From the NCBI RefSeq assembly GCF_026341275.1, contig NZ_JAIFZO010000002.1, positions 4,370,118-4,434,117 on the forward strand: a stretch of 64,000 bases of DNA, in the 5' to 3' direction. Made by a program: the position numbers and the translations under genes. How positions within the stretch are numbered: position 1 is the stretch's first letter; each line of letters begins with the position of its first letter. Under the pieces are notes generated by a model that saw nothing but the letters and a program-made list of their open reading frames with translations, searched no databases and had not been told where the DNA came from. Shown piece by piece: positions 14,745 through 23,240 of this stretch. Source of the stretch: Streptomyces ortus (GTDB lineage: Bacteria; Actinomycetota; Actinomycetes; Streptomycetales; Streptomycetaceae).

Positions 14745-15641
14745 ATGGATCAGGCACCAGGCAGCCCGCAGGAACCGCAGGGTGCCCCGAGCCTGCCCAC
14801 CTGCTACCGGCATCCGGACCGGGAGACCGGCATCCGCTGCACCCGGTGCGAGCGCCCGATCTGTCCCGAGTGCATGGTCAACGCCTCGGTCGGCTTCCAG
14901 TGCCCCGAGTGCGTCCGGGAGGGCTCCGGTACCGGGCACGCGCCAGGGGCCTCGCAGCCCCGCACCCTCGCGGGCGGCACGGTCACCTCGGATCCCCGGC
15001 TCGTCACCAAGATCCTCGTCGGACTCAATCTCGCCGTCTACCTGGTCCAGCTCTCCGTGGGGGACCGCTTCACCGACAGCTTCGACCTGATCGGCCGGGC
15101 GTTCGTACCGATCCTCGGAGATGTCCAGGGTGTCGCCGAGGGCCAGTGGTACCGGATGGTCACGGCGATGTTCCTGCACGGGAGCTATATCCACATCGCC
15201 TTCAACATGCTGAGCCTGTGGTGGATCGGCGGTCCCCTGGAAGCGGCCCTGGGCCGCTTCCGCTACCTCGCCCTGTACGTGACCTCCGGCCTCGCGGGCA
15301 GCGCGCTCACGTATCTGATCGCCGAGCCGAACCAGCCCTCGCTCGGTGCCTCCGGGGCGATCTTCGGTCTCTTCGGCGCGACCGCCGTCCTGATGCGGCG
15401 GCTCAACTACGACATGCGCCCGGTCATCGCCCTGCTGGTGATCAACCTGATCTTCACCTTCGGGTGGAGCAACATCGCCTGGGAGGCGCACATCGGCGGC
15501 CTCGTCGGTGGTGTCCTCATCGGTTACGCGATGGTGCACGCGCCCCGGGAGCGGCGTGCGCTCATCCAGTACGGCGCGTGCGCGCTGGTGCTGCTCGCGG
15601 TTGTGGTCATGACACTCATCAGGACTGGTCAGCTCACCTGA
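14745..15641 (+). CDS. Rhomboid family intramembrane serine protease with B-box zinc finger
   Basis: The 298-aa protein starts with a zinc-binding B-box-like module (Cys/His at about residues 20-62: CYRHP, RCTRCERPICPEC, FQCPEC). A rhomboid domain with about seven membrane helices follows. Catalytic GASGAIFG (Ser) and the His in EAHIGG are present, as is the conserved HGSYIHIAFNM. It should cleave membrane proteins within the bilayer; substrates are unknown. It lies between ppiA and crgA, as in other Streptomyces. Confidence 0.93.
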   Translation: MDQAPGSPQEPQGAPSLPTCYRHPDRETGIRCTRCERPICPECMVNASVGFQCPECVREGSGTGHAPGASQPRTLAGGTVTSDPRLVTKILVGLNLAVYLVQLSVGDRFTDSFDLIGRAFVPILGDVQGVAEGQWYRMVTAMFLHGSYIHIAFNMLSLWWIGGPLEAALGRFRYLALYVTSGLAGSALTYLIAEPNQPSLGASGAIFGLFGATAVLMRRLNYDMRPVIALLVINLIFTFGWSNIAWEAHIGGLVGGVLIGYAMVHAPRERRALIQYGACALVLLAVVVMTLIRTGQLT

Positions 15642-15650
15642 GCGCGCACG

Positions 15651-15861
15651 TTGTCCACAGACCGTGGCGGATCTTGTGCATGCTGTGCGGGAACAAGTGT
15701 GCCCCCTGTCTCTGACCTGGGTTTCCCCAGGCAGGACAGGGGGCGAACATGTTTGCGGATCCCGGTAGGTCAGTCACACCGGCGTCAACACGACGCCAGT
15801 CCCGAGGGGTTATCCACAGATCTTCTGACCTTTTCCCCACTGTGGAAATCTCTGTGGATAA
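15651..15861. promoter_or_regulatory. DnaA-box cluster between convergent genes
   Basis: The boxes are TTGTCCACA (15651-15659), TTATCCACA (15810-15818) and TGTGGATAA (15853-15861). The last two form a perfect 11-bp inverted repeat (TTATCCACAGA/TCTGTGGATAA). A weaker TGTGGAAAT lies between them (15841). The region is downstream of both the rhomboid gene and crgA, so it is not a promoter; DnaA titration or chromosome organisation is more likely. Confidence 0.75.
15701..15744. terminator. Terminator between rhomboid gene and crgA
   Basis: GCCCCCTGTC (15701-15710) pairs with GACAGGGGGC (15735-15744), with an inner CCTGGG/CCCAGG hairpin. Confidence 0.8.
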
Positions 15862-15887
15862 CTCAGTGGACACCTAGGGCCAGGGCT

Positions 15888-16142
15888 TTACTTCCACTGC
15901 GTGGAGACACCGAATCCCGCCGCGATGAAGCCGAAGCCGACCACGATGTTCCAGTTGCCCAGAGAGTCGATCGGCAGCGAGCCGTCCGTCACGTAGAACA
16001 CGACGATCCAGGCGAGACCGATGAGGAACATGGCCAGCATGACCGGGGCGACCCAGGCGCGGCTGTTCAACTTGATGTTGGTCGCCTGCTTCGCCGGGGG
16101 CGGCGTGTAGTCGGCCTTCTTGCGGATACGTGACTTCGGCAC
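15888..16142 (-). CDS. crgA: Cell division protein CrgA
   Basis: The 84-aa protein has a basic N-terminus (MPKSRIRKKADYTPPP) and two membrane helices (about 29-50 and 64-80), as in all CrgA proteins. CrgA modulates FtsZ ring formation and septation during sporulation in Streptomyces and bridges FtsZ with PBPs in mycobacteria. It is divergent from the DUF881 gene and lies in the usual place between the rhomboid and sortase genes. Confidence 0.96.
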   Translation of the reverse strand: MPKSRIRKKADYTPPPAKQATNIKLNSRAWVAPVMLAMFLIGLAWIVVFYVTDGSLPIDSLGNWNIVVGFGFIAAGFGVSTQWK

Positions 16143-16280
16143 GAGGGTCTCTCCTGTCGATGCGCTGCGTGGCCGCGCAGGGAACGTGGGCTGCTGAGGC
16201 AGCGTACAAGGGGACTCTTACGGTGTCCCGGGCGTCCGTTAGCGTAGTGCTTCCGCGGCGCCGAAGGAGATAAGGGTACG

Positions 16281-17060
16281 TTGAGCAATTCTGCCGACTC
16301 CCCCCAGTCGGGTTCCAGCCCTGACCGTATCCGGCGATTTCGGCCGGTGCGGTTGCTGACCATGGCTGTCTTCGCGCTGGCCGGACTGATCTTCTTCACC
16401 AGCTTCGACACCGCCAACGGCACCGACATCCGTACGGACGCCTCGCTGCTGAAGCTCTCCGACCTCATCCAGGAGCGCAGCCACAAGAACGGCCGGCTCG
16501 ACGAGAGCAACGGATCGCTGCGCGACGACGTCGAGACCCTCGCCGAGCGGGACAACGGCAGTACCGCGGCCGAGGCGGCCAAACTGGCCGCCCTGGAGAA
16601 GCACGCGGGAACCCAGAGCCTCAAGGGCCAGGCCCTCACCGTCACGCTCGACGACGCGCCCCCGAACGCGACGGCCAAACTCCCCGGCTACCCCGAGCCG
16701 CAGCCCGACTACCTGGTCATCCACCAGCAGGACCTGCAGGCCGTGGTCAACGCGCTGTGGCAGGGCGGGGCCAAGGGCATCAAGGTCATGGACCAGCGGC
16801 TGATCTCCACCAGCGCCGTCCGCTGCGTCGGCAACACCCTGATCCTCCAGGGCCGCGTCTACTCGCCCCCGTACAAGATCCAGGCGGTCGGTGACCCCGA
16901 GAAGCTGCAGAAGGCCCTCTCCGCGTCCCCGTCGATCCAGAACTACATGGTGTACGTGAATGTCTACGGACTCGGCTGGAAGGTCGAGGAGGACGGCACG
17001 CGCACCATGCCGGGCTACTCGGGCACGGTGGATCTCCACTACGCGAAGCCCGTGGAGTAG
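16281..17060 (+). CDS. DUF881 membrane-anchored protein (TTG start)
   Basis: The start is a TTG at 16281 with GAAGGAGATAAG upstream; no in-frame ATG or GTG fits. After a basic N-terminus, one membrane helix (about 27-45) is followed by a coiled coil (about 60-110) and the DUF881 fold, with TVTLDDAP, LQAVVNALWQGGAKGI and a CVGNTL strand. DUF881 proteins sit in division and envelope clusters in Gram-positives. The extracytoplasmic domain function is unknown. It is divergent from crgA. Confidence 0.88.
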   Translation: MSNSADSPQSGSSPDRIRRFRPVRLLTMAVFALAGLIFFTSFDTANGTDIRTDASLLKLSDLIQERSHKNGRLDESNGSLRDDVETLAERDNGSTAAEAAKLAALEKHAGTQSLKGQALTVTLDDAPPNATAKLPGYPEPQPDYLVIHQQDLQAVVNALWQGGAKGIKVMDQRLISTSAVRCVGNTLILQGRVYSPPYKIQAVGDPEKLQKALSASPSIQNYMVYVNVYGLGWKVEEDGTRTMPGYSGTVDLHYAKPVE

Positions 17061-17182
17061 CCGGGCGGCGGAGCACCGGAAGAGCCGGACCGAATTCCCA
17101 AGAGTTCTCAAGGTCCCGTGCGGCGGCGGCCGTCGGGGTAGCAGGCTGTGGAGTACGGGAACAGCTGCCGCTGGGGGACCTT

Positions 17183-17893
17183 GTGTCGGTACGAGTGGTC
17201 GTCAGGACGTTCAGCGAACTGTGCATCACGGTCGGCACCGTGATCGTGCTCTTCGTGGTCTACGTGTTGTTCTGGACGGGCGTGAAGGCCGACACCGCGA
17301 TGGACGACCAGATCGAGCAGCTGCACGAACAGTGGGCCGCGGACCCCGCGACGGCCGAACCCCGCGCCTCCTCGTCCACCACCAGGAGCCCGGGCACGGC
17401 TCCGGAGAAGCCCGCCGCGTACAAGGACGGGCGGCCGTTCGCCGTCATGTACATCCCGAGGCTTGGTTTCACGTGGAACAAGCCCGTGCTCGAAGGCACG
17501 AGGACGAAGACCCTCAAGAAGGGCCTGGGCCACTACGCGAGCACCGCGCAGCTCGGTCAGCGGGGCAATTTCGCCGTGGCCGGCCACCGCCGGACGTACG
17601 GGGACCCGTTCAAGGACTTCCCCCGGCTGCGCCCCGGGGACCCGGTGGTGCTGACCGACGGCACGTCCTGGTTCACGTACCGCATCGACACCAAGCCCTA
17701 CCGGACGCTGCCGAGTGACACAGCAGTCATCGACCCCGTCCCGAGGAAGTCCGGGTACACGCGGGAGGGCCGTTATCTGACGCTGACCACGTGCGACCCC
17801 GAATGGGGCCACAGCCACCGGTTGATCGTCTGGGCACACCTTGACGAAACCCAGCCCGTGGAGGCTGGGAAACCGGAGGCTCTACGCCGTTAG
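17183..17893 (+). CDS. Class E sortase 1
   Basis: The 236-aa protein has an N-terminal membrane helix (about 10-32) and a sortase barrel with catalytic His in VAGHRRTYG, Cys in LTLTTCDP and Arg in HSHRLIVWA. Class E sortases attach LAXTG-type proteins such as chaplins to peptidoglycan. The GTG start gives a short N-terminus. It is the first of three sortases here. A degenerate parS (17466-17479) lies in the codons for GFTWN. Confidence 0.9.
   Translation: MSVRVVVRTFSELCITVGTVIVLFVVYVLFWTGVKADTAMDDQIEQLHEQWAADPATAEPRASSSTTRSPGTAPEKPAAYKDGRPFAVMYIPRLGFTWNKPVLEGTRTKTLKKGLGHYASTAQLGQRGNFAVAGHRRTYGDPFKDFPRLRPGDPVVLTDGTSWFTYRIDTKPYRTLPSDTAVIDPVPRKSGYTREGRYLTLTTCDPEWGHSHRLIVWAHLDETQPVEAGKPEALRR
17466..17479. 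promoter_or_regulatory. Degenerate parS-like site inside sortase 1
   Basis: GTTTCACGTGGAAC differs from the parS core GTTTCACGTGAAAC at one base. It is coding, so it may be coincidental, but imperfect sites are known among Streptomyces parS copies. Confidence 0.4.
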
Positions 17894-17945
17894 TCTGAGT
17901 GGGTACGGCGTGAGTCCGGTGCCGTGGTGCGAAGGAAGGGACGGC

Positions 17946-18107
17946 ATGTACGGCTTTATCTGGCGGCTTCTGCCGGGGAACACGTGGATCAAGGCACTGC
18001 TTTCGATCGTGCTGGTCCTCGCGGTGGTCTACGTGCTCTTCCAGTACGTCTTCCCGTGGGCCGAACCGCTGCTCCCCTTCAACGATGTGACGGTGGACAA
18101 CCAGTGA
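17946..18107 (+). CDS. Small conserved membrane protein (53 aa)
   Basis: A short protein with one hydrophobic helix (about 17-37, IKALLSIVLVLAVVYVLF) and an aromatic/acidic end. The stop overlaps the following GTG start (GTGA), so it is coupled to the amidotransferase gene. It is conserved at this place in Streptomyces (from memory). Function unknown. Confidence 0.8.
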   Translation: MYGFIWRLLPGNTWIKALLSIVLVLAVVYVLFQYVFPWAEPLLPFNDVTVDNQ

Positions 18108-18742
18108 CCGCGCGGATCCTCGTCGTCGACAACTACGACAGCTTCGTCTACAACCTGGTCCAGTACCTCTACCAGCTCGGCGCCGAGTGCGAGGTGCTGC
18201 GCAACGACGAGGTGGCGATGGCGCACGCACAGGACGGGTTCGACGGCGTGCTGCTGTCGCCCGGGCCGGGCACTCCCGAGGAGGCCGGGGTCTGCGTCGA
18301 CATGGTGCGGCACTGCGCCGCGACCGGGGTCCCCGTCTTCGGGGTCTGCCTCGGGATGCAGTCGATGCAGGTGGCCTACGGCGGGGTGGTGGACCGCGCG
18401 CCCGAGCTGCTGCACGGCAAGACCTCGCTCGTCGAGCACGAGGGCCGGGGCGTGTTCGCCGGACTGCCGTCGCCCTTCACCGCCACGCGCTACCACTCGC
18501 TGGCCGCCGAGCCCGGGACCGTGCCGGCCGACCTCGAGGTCACGGCCCGTACCCACGACGGGATCATCATGGGTCTCAGACACCGCGAACTCCCGGTCGA
18601 GGGAGTCCAGTTCCACCCCGAGTCCGTGCTGACCGAACACGGTCACCGCATGCTGGCCAACTGGCTGGCCGAGTGCGGCGACCGGGGAGCCGTGGCCAGG
18701 TCGGCGGGGCTCGCCCCGGTGGTGGGCAGGGTCACGGCGTGA
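18104..18742 (+). CDS. Glutamine amidotransferase, PabA/TrpG type
   Basis: The 212-aa class I glutamine amidotransferase subunit provides ammonia for 4-amino-4-deoxychorismate (folate) or anthranilate (tryptophan) synthesis. Motifs are VVDNYDSFVYN, LSPGPGTPEE, nucleophile Cys in FGVCLGMQSM and the His/Glu pair in VQFHPESV. No PabB/TrpE partner is nearby, so the pathway is not decided. It lies between sortase genes with overlaps at both ends (GTGA), suggesting co-translation with them. Confidence 0.93.
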   Translation: MTARILVVDNYDSFVYNLVQYLYQLGAECEVLRNDEVAMAHAQDGFDGVLLSPGPGTPEEAGVCVDMVRHCAATGVPVFGVCLGMQSMQVAYGGVVDRAPELLHGKTSLVEHEGRGVFAGLPSPFTATRYHSLAAEPGTVPADLEVTARTHDGIIMGLRHRELPVEGVQFHPESVLTEHGHRMLANWLAECGDRGAVARSAGLAPVVGRVTA

Positions 18743-20115
18743 CCGCGCTGCGCCCCGAGCGCGACAGTGCCGCCCCGTACGGCGAGGACGCCGGGTACGG
18801 GGGCGCTGCGGCGTTCGAGGCGCCGGGCGCCGGCGGTGCGATGCGGGCCGCCGTGGACGGGCTGGCGGACCCGCTCAGCGATCCCCTGCCGGGACGGCGG
18901 CAGCCCGCGGCGCCGGAGCAGGGGTGGTACGACCAGCAGACGTACGCGCAGCCGCAGCCCCAACCGCAGCAGCCCCGTCCCGGGGCGGCGCAGTCGTACG
19001 GGCACGCGCAGACCGCGTATCCCGGGTACCAGGAGGTGCGACCGCCCTACGGCGAGGCGTACGCGCCTGCCGCCCCGGCTGCCCCCGCCCCGGCCGCCCC
19101 CGCCGCTGCCGCGCCCGTCGCGCAACCGCTCCCGGAGGCCCAGCCGTACACGCCGTCGTACGAGGTCTCTCCGTCCGCCGAAGAGACGGTCGCGTTGCGC
19201 GTCGCCGACATCGCGTCCGCGGCGAGCCGCCGTGCGCCCTCAACGCCCTCTGCGGGCCCAGGGACGGCTCCGGGGCCCGCAGGTACCCCGGGGGGCCGCG
19301 CGGCCCGGCGGAAGGCCTCCAAGCGCCATGGACGGCGCGGCGGGACCGACGCCGCAGGGGTGCACGAGGAGCAGCCGGGGGCCGACGGGGTCGACGTGCC
19401 CCTCTCGCGCGCGGCGGCCAGGCGCGCGGCGAAGGCGCGCAAGCCCGGCGCGGCCGTGATGGCGAGCCGCGCGATCGGCGAGGTGTTCATCACCACCGGT
19501 GTGCTGATGCTGCTGTTCGTGACCTACCAGCTGTACTGGACGAACATACGGGCCCACGCGCAGGCGAACAGCGAGGCGAGCAGCCTCCAGGACGACTGGG
19601 CGAGCGGCAAGGGCGCTCCGGGCACGTTCGAGCCGGGGCAGGGGTTCGCCCTGCTGCACATCCCGAAGCTCGACGTCGTCGTACCGATCGCCGAGGGCAT
19701 CGACAAGAAGCGGGTCCTGGACCGCGGCATGGTGGGCCACTACGCCGAAGAGGGCGTGAAGACCGCGATGCCGGACGCCAAGAAGGGCAACTTCGGGCTC
19801 GCGGGGCATCGCAACACCCACGGTGAACCGTTCCGTTACATCAACCGTCTCAAGCCCGGCGACGCGATCATCGTGGAGACGCAGAACAAGTACTTCGTCT
19901 ACAAGATGGCCTCGATCCTGCCGGTGACGTCACCGAGCAACACGTCCGTCCTGGACGCGATCCCCAAGGGGTCGACCTTCAAGACGGCGGGCCGCTACAT
20001 CACTCTCACCACCTGCACGCCGGAATTCACCAGTAAGTACCGGATGATCGTCTGGGGCACGATGGTCGAGGAGCGAGCCCGCGACAAGGGCAAACCGGAC
20101 GAACTCGTCGGCTGA
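18739..20115 (+). CDS. Class E sortase 2 with long N-terminal extension
   Basis: The 458-aa protein has a sortase domain in the last 230 residues (membrane helix about 248-268; His in LAGHRNTHG; Cys in ITLTTCTP; Arg in SKYRMIVWG). About 240 residues of Pro/Gln/Ala/Tyr-rich sequence precede the helix and should be cytoplasmic, which is unusual for a sortase. The GTG start overlaps the amidotransferase stop. The extension could bind cytoplasmic partners or be a phosphorylation target; this is inference. Confidence 0.88.
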   Translation: MTALRPERDSAAPYGEDAGYGGAAAFEAPGAGGAMRAAVDGLADPLSDPLPGRRQPAAPEQGWYDQQTYAQPQPQPQQPRPGAAQSYGHAQTAYPGYQEVRPPYGEAYAPAAPAAPAPAAPAAAAPVAQPLPEAQPYTPSYEVSPSAEETVALRVADIASAASRRAPSTPSAGPGTAPGPAGTPGGRAARRKASKRHGRRGGTDAAGVHEEQPGADGVDVPLSRAAARRAAKARKPGAAVMASRAIGEVFITTGVLMLLFVTYQLYWTNIRAHAQANSEASSLQDDWASGKGAPGTFEPGQGFALLHIPKLDVVVPIAEGIDKKRVLDRGMVGHYAEEGVKTAMPDAKKGNFGLAGHRNTHGEPFRYINRLKPGDAIIVETQNKYFVYKMASILPVTSPSNTSVLDAIPKGSTFKTAGRYITLTTCTPEFTSKYRMIVWGTMVEERARDKGKPDELVG

Positions 20116-20149
20116 CTGCACGGGCGGGGCCTCAGCCGGCTTCCCGCAC

Positions 20150-20220
20150 AGCTTCCCGAACGCCTTTTTCACAGCTTCCTGAACACCTTCCTGAACACCT
20201 TTCTGAACAGCTTTCTGAGA
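20150..20220. repeat. 12-bp minisatellite between sortase genes
   Basis: About six 12-base units (AGCTTCCTGAAC / ACCTTCCTGAAC variants, one of 11 bases) fill the gap between sortases 2 and 3. A frame exists on both strands, but no ribosome site supports coding. Confidence 0.85.
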
Positions 20221-20240
20221 CACCAGACGGGGAAAACGCA

Positions 20241-20981
20241 GTGGCAGCGACGACCGACCACGAAGAGCACACGGACGCGCCGGCGTCCCCGCCCCCGCCG
20301 CGGCGGCGTGGCGGCGGCCCGATCGCGACGGCCGTCAGCGTCCTGGGCGAACTCCTCATCACGGCGGGCCTGGTCCTCGGCCTGTTCGTCGTCTACTCGC
20401 TGTGGTGGACGAACGTGATCGCGGACCGCGAGGCCGACAAGCAGGGCGACAAGGTGCGCGACCACTGGGCCGAGGACCGCGGCCCGGTCGGCCTGGACAC
20501 CAAGGACGGCATCGGCTTCCTGCACGTCCCGGCGATGAGGAACGGCGAGGTGCTGGTCAAGAAGGGCACCTCCACGAAGCTGCTCAACAACGGCATCGCC
20601 GGCTACTACACGGACCCCGTCAAGTCCGCGCTCCCGCAGGACAAGAAGGGCAACTTCTCGCTGGCCGCCCACCGCGACGGCCACGGCGCGAAGTTCCACA
20701 ACATCGACAAGCTCAAGAAGGGCGACGCGATCGTCTTCGAGACCAAGGACGACTGGTACGTCTACAAGGTCTACGCGACCCTTCCGGAGACGTCGAAGTA
20801 CAACGTCAACGTTCTCGGGCCCGTCCCCAAGGAGTCGGGCAGGACGAAGGCGGGCCGCTACATCACGCTGACGACCTGCACGCCGGTCTACACGTCCCGC
20901 TACCGGTACGTGGTGTGGGGCGAGCTGGACCGCGTGGAGAAGGCGGACGACGAACGGACGCCTCCGGCGGAGCTGCGCTGA
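20241..20981 (+). CDS. Class E sortase 3
   Basis: The 246-aa sortase (GTG start) has a membrane helix at about 35-57, His in LAAHRDGHG, Cys in ITLTTCTPVY and Arg in SRYRYVVWG. It is similar in length to sortase 1 and most similar to the catalytic part of sortase 2, consistent with tandem duplication. A strong terminator follows. Confidence 0.9.
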   Translation: MAATTDHEEHTDAPASPPPPRRRGGGPIATAVSVLGELLITAGLVLGLFVVYSLWWTNVIADREADKQGDKVRDHWAEDRGPVGLDTKDGIGFLHVPAMRNGEVLVKKGTSTKLLNNGIAGYYTDPVKSALPQDKKGNFSLAAHRDGHGAKFHNIDKLKKGDAIVFETKDDWYVYKVYATLPETSKYNVNVLGPVPKESGRTKAGRYITLTTCTPVYTSRYRYVVWGELDRVEKADDERTPPAELR

Positions 20982-20993
20982 CAGCCCGCGTAC

Positions 20994-21041
20994 GACGAAG
21001 AGGCCCCGGCCCCCTGAGATGGGGGGCCGGGGCCTCTTCGT
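20994..21041. terminator. Strong bidirectional terminator
   Basis: A long GC hairpin with near-perfect arms of about 20 bp (ACGAAGAGGCCCCGG... with its complement) lies between the convergent sortase 3 and pknB genes. Confidence 0.85.
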
Positions 21042-21076
21042 AGTGCCGTGCGGCAGCCGGTGCGACGGAGGGGGCG

Positions 21077-23071
21077 TCAGCCCGAGCCGCCTCCCAGGAA
21101 GCCGCCTCCGTTGCCGCCGTTGTTCCCGCCGCCGCCGGTGTCGACCGTGACGAGGTTGACCTTGTCGCCGGGCTTCACCTCGTTGCCCTGGCCCGGGTCG
21201 CTGGCGAGGACGATGGCGTTGTCGTCCTGCGACCCGTTGATGTTGCCGACCTGGAGCTGGCTCCCCGCGAGCACCTGCTTGGCCTGCGCGAGGGTCATCT
21301 GGGTCACCTTCGGCATGGCGAACTTCTGCGGCTCTTCTTCCTTCTTCTTCTTGCCGATCTGGATGGTGACCGTGGATCCGGGGTCGGCCGGCGAGCCCGC
21401 CTGCGGCGAGGTCGTGATGACCTTGCCGACCAGGTTGTCGTCGTCGGTCTCCACCTCGGTGCAGGTACCCGTCAGGTCGTTCTGCTCCATCTGGGCCTTG
21501 GCCTGGTCACAGCTCTGACCGCCGACGTCGGGAACGGTGGACTGTTCCTTCTCCTTGGCGACGGTGAGCGTGATCGTGGAGCCCTTCTCGACCTCTTCGC
21601 CCGAGGACGGGTCCTGGTCGAGGACGGTGCCCGGGTCCTCGCTGGACTCCTTGCTCTTCGTCTTGACCTCGAACTCGTACTTGTCGCCCGCAAGCTTCTT
21701 GGTCGCGGCGTCCACGGAGTCGTCGATGACGTTGGGAACCGCCACCTTCGGCGCCCCCGTCGACACCGTCAACGTGATGGTGTCGCCCTTTTCGACCTGG
21801 GTCTTCGCAGCCGGGGACTGGTCGCAGACGCTGTTCTTGGGCGTGTTCTCACACGGCTTCTCGTTGATCGTGAGTTCGAGGTCGACGTTTCTCGCCGTCT
21901 GTTTGGCGTCGGCCACGGTCCGGTTCACGAAGTTGGGCGTGTCCACCGAGTTGTCCGCGTCGTTCCCGCTGAACACCCACTTGCCGATGAGGATCGCGCC
22001 GACCAGCACGAGCACACCGGCGACGACCAGAAGGATCGTGGAGGTGTTGTTCTTCTTCTGCTGGCGGCGCCGGCCGGCCCGGTCGTCGTAGCCGAAGGCC
22101 CCGTCGTCCGGGTTCTGCGGAGGCAGCATCGTGGTGTGCTGGCCGTCCGAGGAGCGCATGGCGGTGGTCGGCTGGTCGTCCGGGTAGCCGCCGTAGCCGA
22201 CCGAGCCCATGGCGGCGGTGGCCGCGACCGGCTGGCCGTCGAGACAGGCCTCGATGTCGAGGCGCATCTCGTCGGCTGACTGGTAGCGGTAGTCCGGGTC
22301 CTTGGTCAGCGCCTTCAGGACGATGGCGTCCATCTCGGGCGTGATCTCGGGGTCGAAGACGCTCGGCGGCTGCGGCTCCTCGCGCACGTGCTGGTACGCG
22401 ACCGCCACCGGGGAGTCCCCGATGAACGGCGGGCGCACCGTCAGGAGCTCGTACAGCAGACAGCCCGCCGAGTACAGGTCGGAGCGGGCGTCGACCGGCT
22501 CGCCCTTCGCCTGCTCGGGCGAGAGGTACTGCGCGGTCCCTATGACCGCCGCGGTCTGCGTCATCGTCATGCCGGAGTCGCCCATCGCGCGGGCGATGCC
22601 GAAGTCCATGACCTTGACCTGGCCGTTGCGCGTCAGCATGACGTTCGCCGGCTTGATGTCGCGGTGGACGATGCCGGCGCGGTGCGAGTACTCGAGGGCC
22701 TGGAGGATGCCGATGGTCATCTCCAGGGTGCGCTCGGGCAGCAGCTTGCGCCCGGAGTGCAGCAGTTCGCGCAGCGTGGACCCGTCGACGTACTCCATCA
22801 CGATGTACGGGATGGAGATGCCCTCGATGTAGTCCTCACCCGTGTCGTACACGGCGACGATCGCGGGATGGTTGAGCGAGGCGGCCGACTGGGCCTCCCG
22901 GCGGAACCGGGCCTGGAACGACGGGTCGCGCGCGAGGTCCGCCCGCAGCGTCTTCACCGCCACCGTGCGGCCGAGCCGGGTGTCATGGGCGAGGTGTACC
23001 TCCGCCATGCCACCACGGCCGAGCACGTGGCCCAGCTCGTACCGGCCGCCGAGGCGACGCGGCTCTTCCAT
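21077..23071 (-). CDS. pknB: PASTA-domain Ser/Thr kinase PknB
   Basis: The 664-aa protein has a kinase domain (about 11-275; GRGGMAEV loop, Lys40, HRDIKPAN 136-143, DFG 156-158). A juxtamembrane segment, one membrane helix (about 345-368) and four extracellular PASTA repeats follow, recognisable by VPNVIDDSVDAATKKL- and PDVGGQSCDQAKAQM-like starts. PknB senses peptidoglycan or lipid II and controls growth and division. It is the last gene of the leftward fhaA-fhaB-phosphatase-rodA-pbpA-pknB operon, the standard actinobacterial order. Confidence 0.97.
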   Translation of the reverse strand: MEEPRRLGGRYELGHVLGRGGMAEVHLAHDTRLGRTVAVKTLRADLARDPSFQARFRREAQSAASLNHPAIVAVYDTGEDYIEGISIPYIVMEYVDGSTLRELLHSGRKLLPERTLEMTIGILQALEYSHRAGIVHRDIKPANVMLTRNGQVKVMDFGIARAMGDSGMTMTQTAAVIGTAQYLSPEQAKGEPVDARSDLYSAGCLLYELLTVRPPFIGDSPVAVAYQHVREEPQPPSVFDPEITPEMDAIVLKALTKDPDYRYQSADEMRLDIEACLDGQPVAATAAMGSVGYGGYPDDQPTTAMRSSDGQHTTMLPPQNPDDGAFGYDDRAGRRRQQKKNNTSTILLVVAGVLVLVGAILIGKWVFSGNDADNSVDTPNFVNRTVADAKQTARNVDLELTINEKPCENTPKNSVCDQSPAAKTQVEKGDTITLTVSTGAPKVAVPNVIDDSVDAATKKLAGDKYEFEVKTKSKESSEDPGTVLDQDPSSGEEVEKGSTITLTVAKEKEQSTVPDVGGQSCDQAKAQMEQNDLTGTCTEVETDDDNLVGKVITTSPQAGSPADPGSTVTIQIGKKKKEEEPQKFAMPKVTQMTLAQAKQVLAGSQLQVGNINGSQDDNAIVLASDPGQGNEVKPGDKVNLVTVDTGGGGNNGGNGGGFLGGGSG

Positions 23072-23240
23072 AGCTACCTACCAGCCTTTTCCGACGGTCC
23101 CGACCACACCACGTGTGGTCCGGCGGTGTGCTGTCCGGGCATACCGTACCCGGACCGCCTTGACTGACCTGGCCACAACCGTCACCCGATACAGGACCGG
23201 TATCGCATCGTGCACCGATGTGAAGGGGACGTGAGCGGGG

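Noticed and set aside
20150..20362. Coding use of the 12-bp repeat (LFRKVFRK-type peptides on the minus strand)
   Set aside because: No ribosome site, antisense to sortase 3, and the repeat alone explains the open frame.
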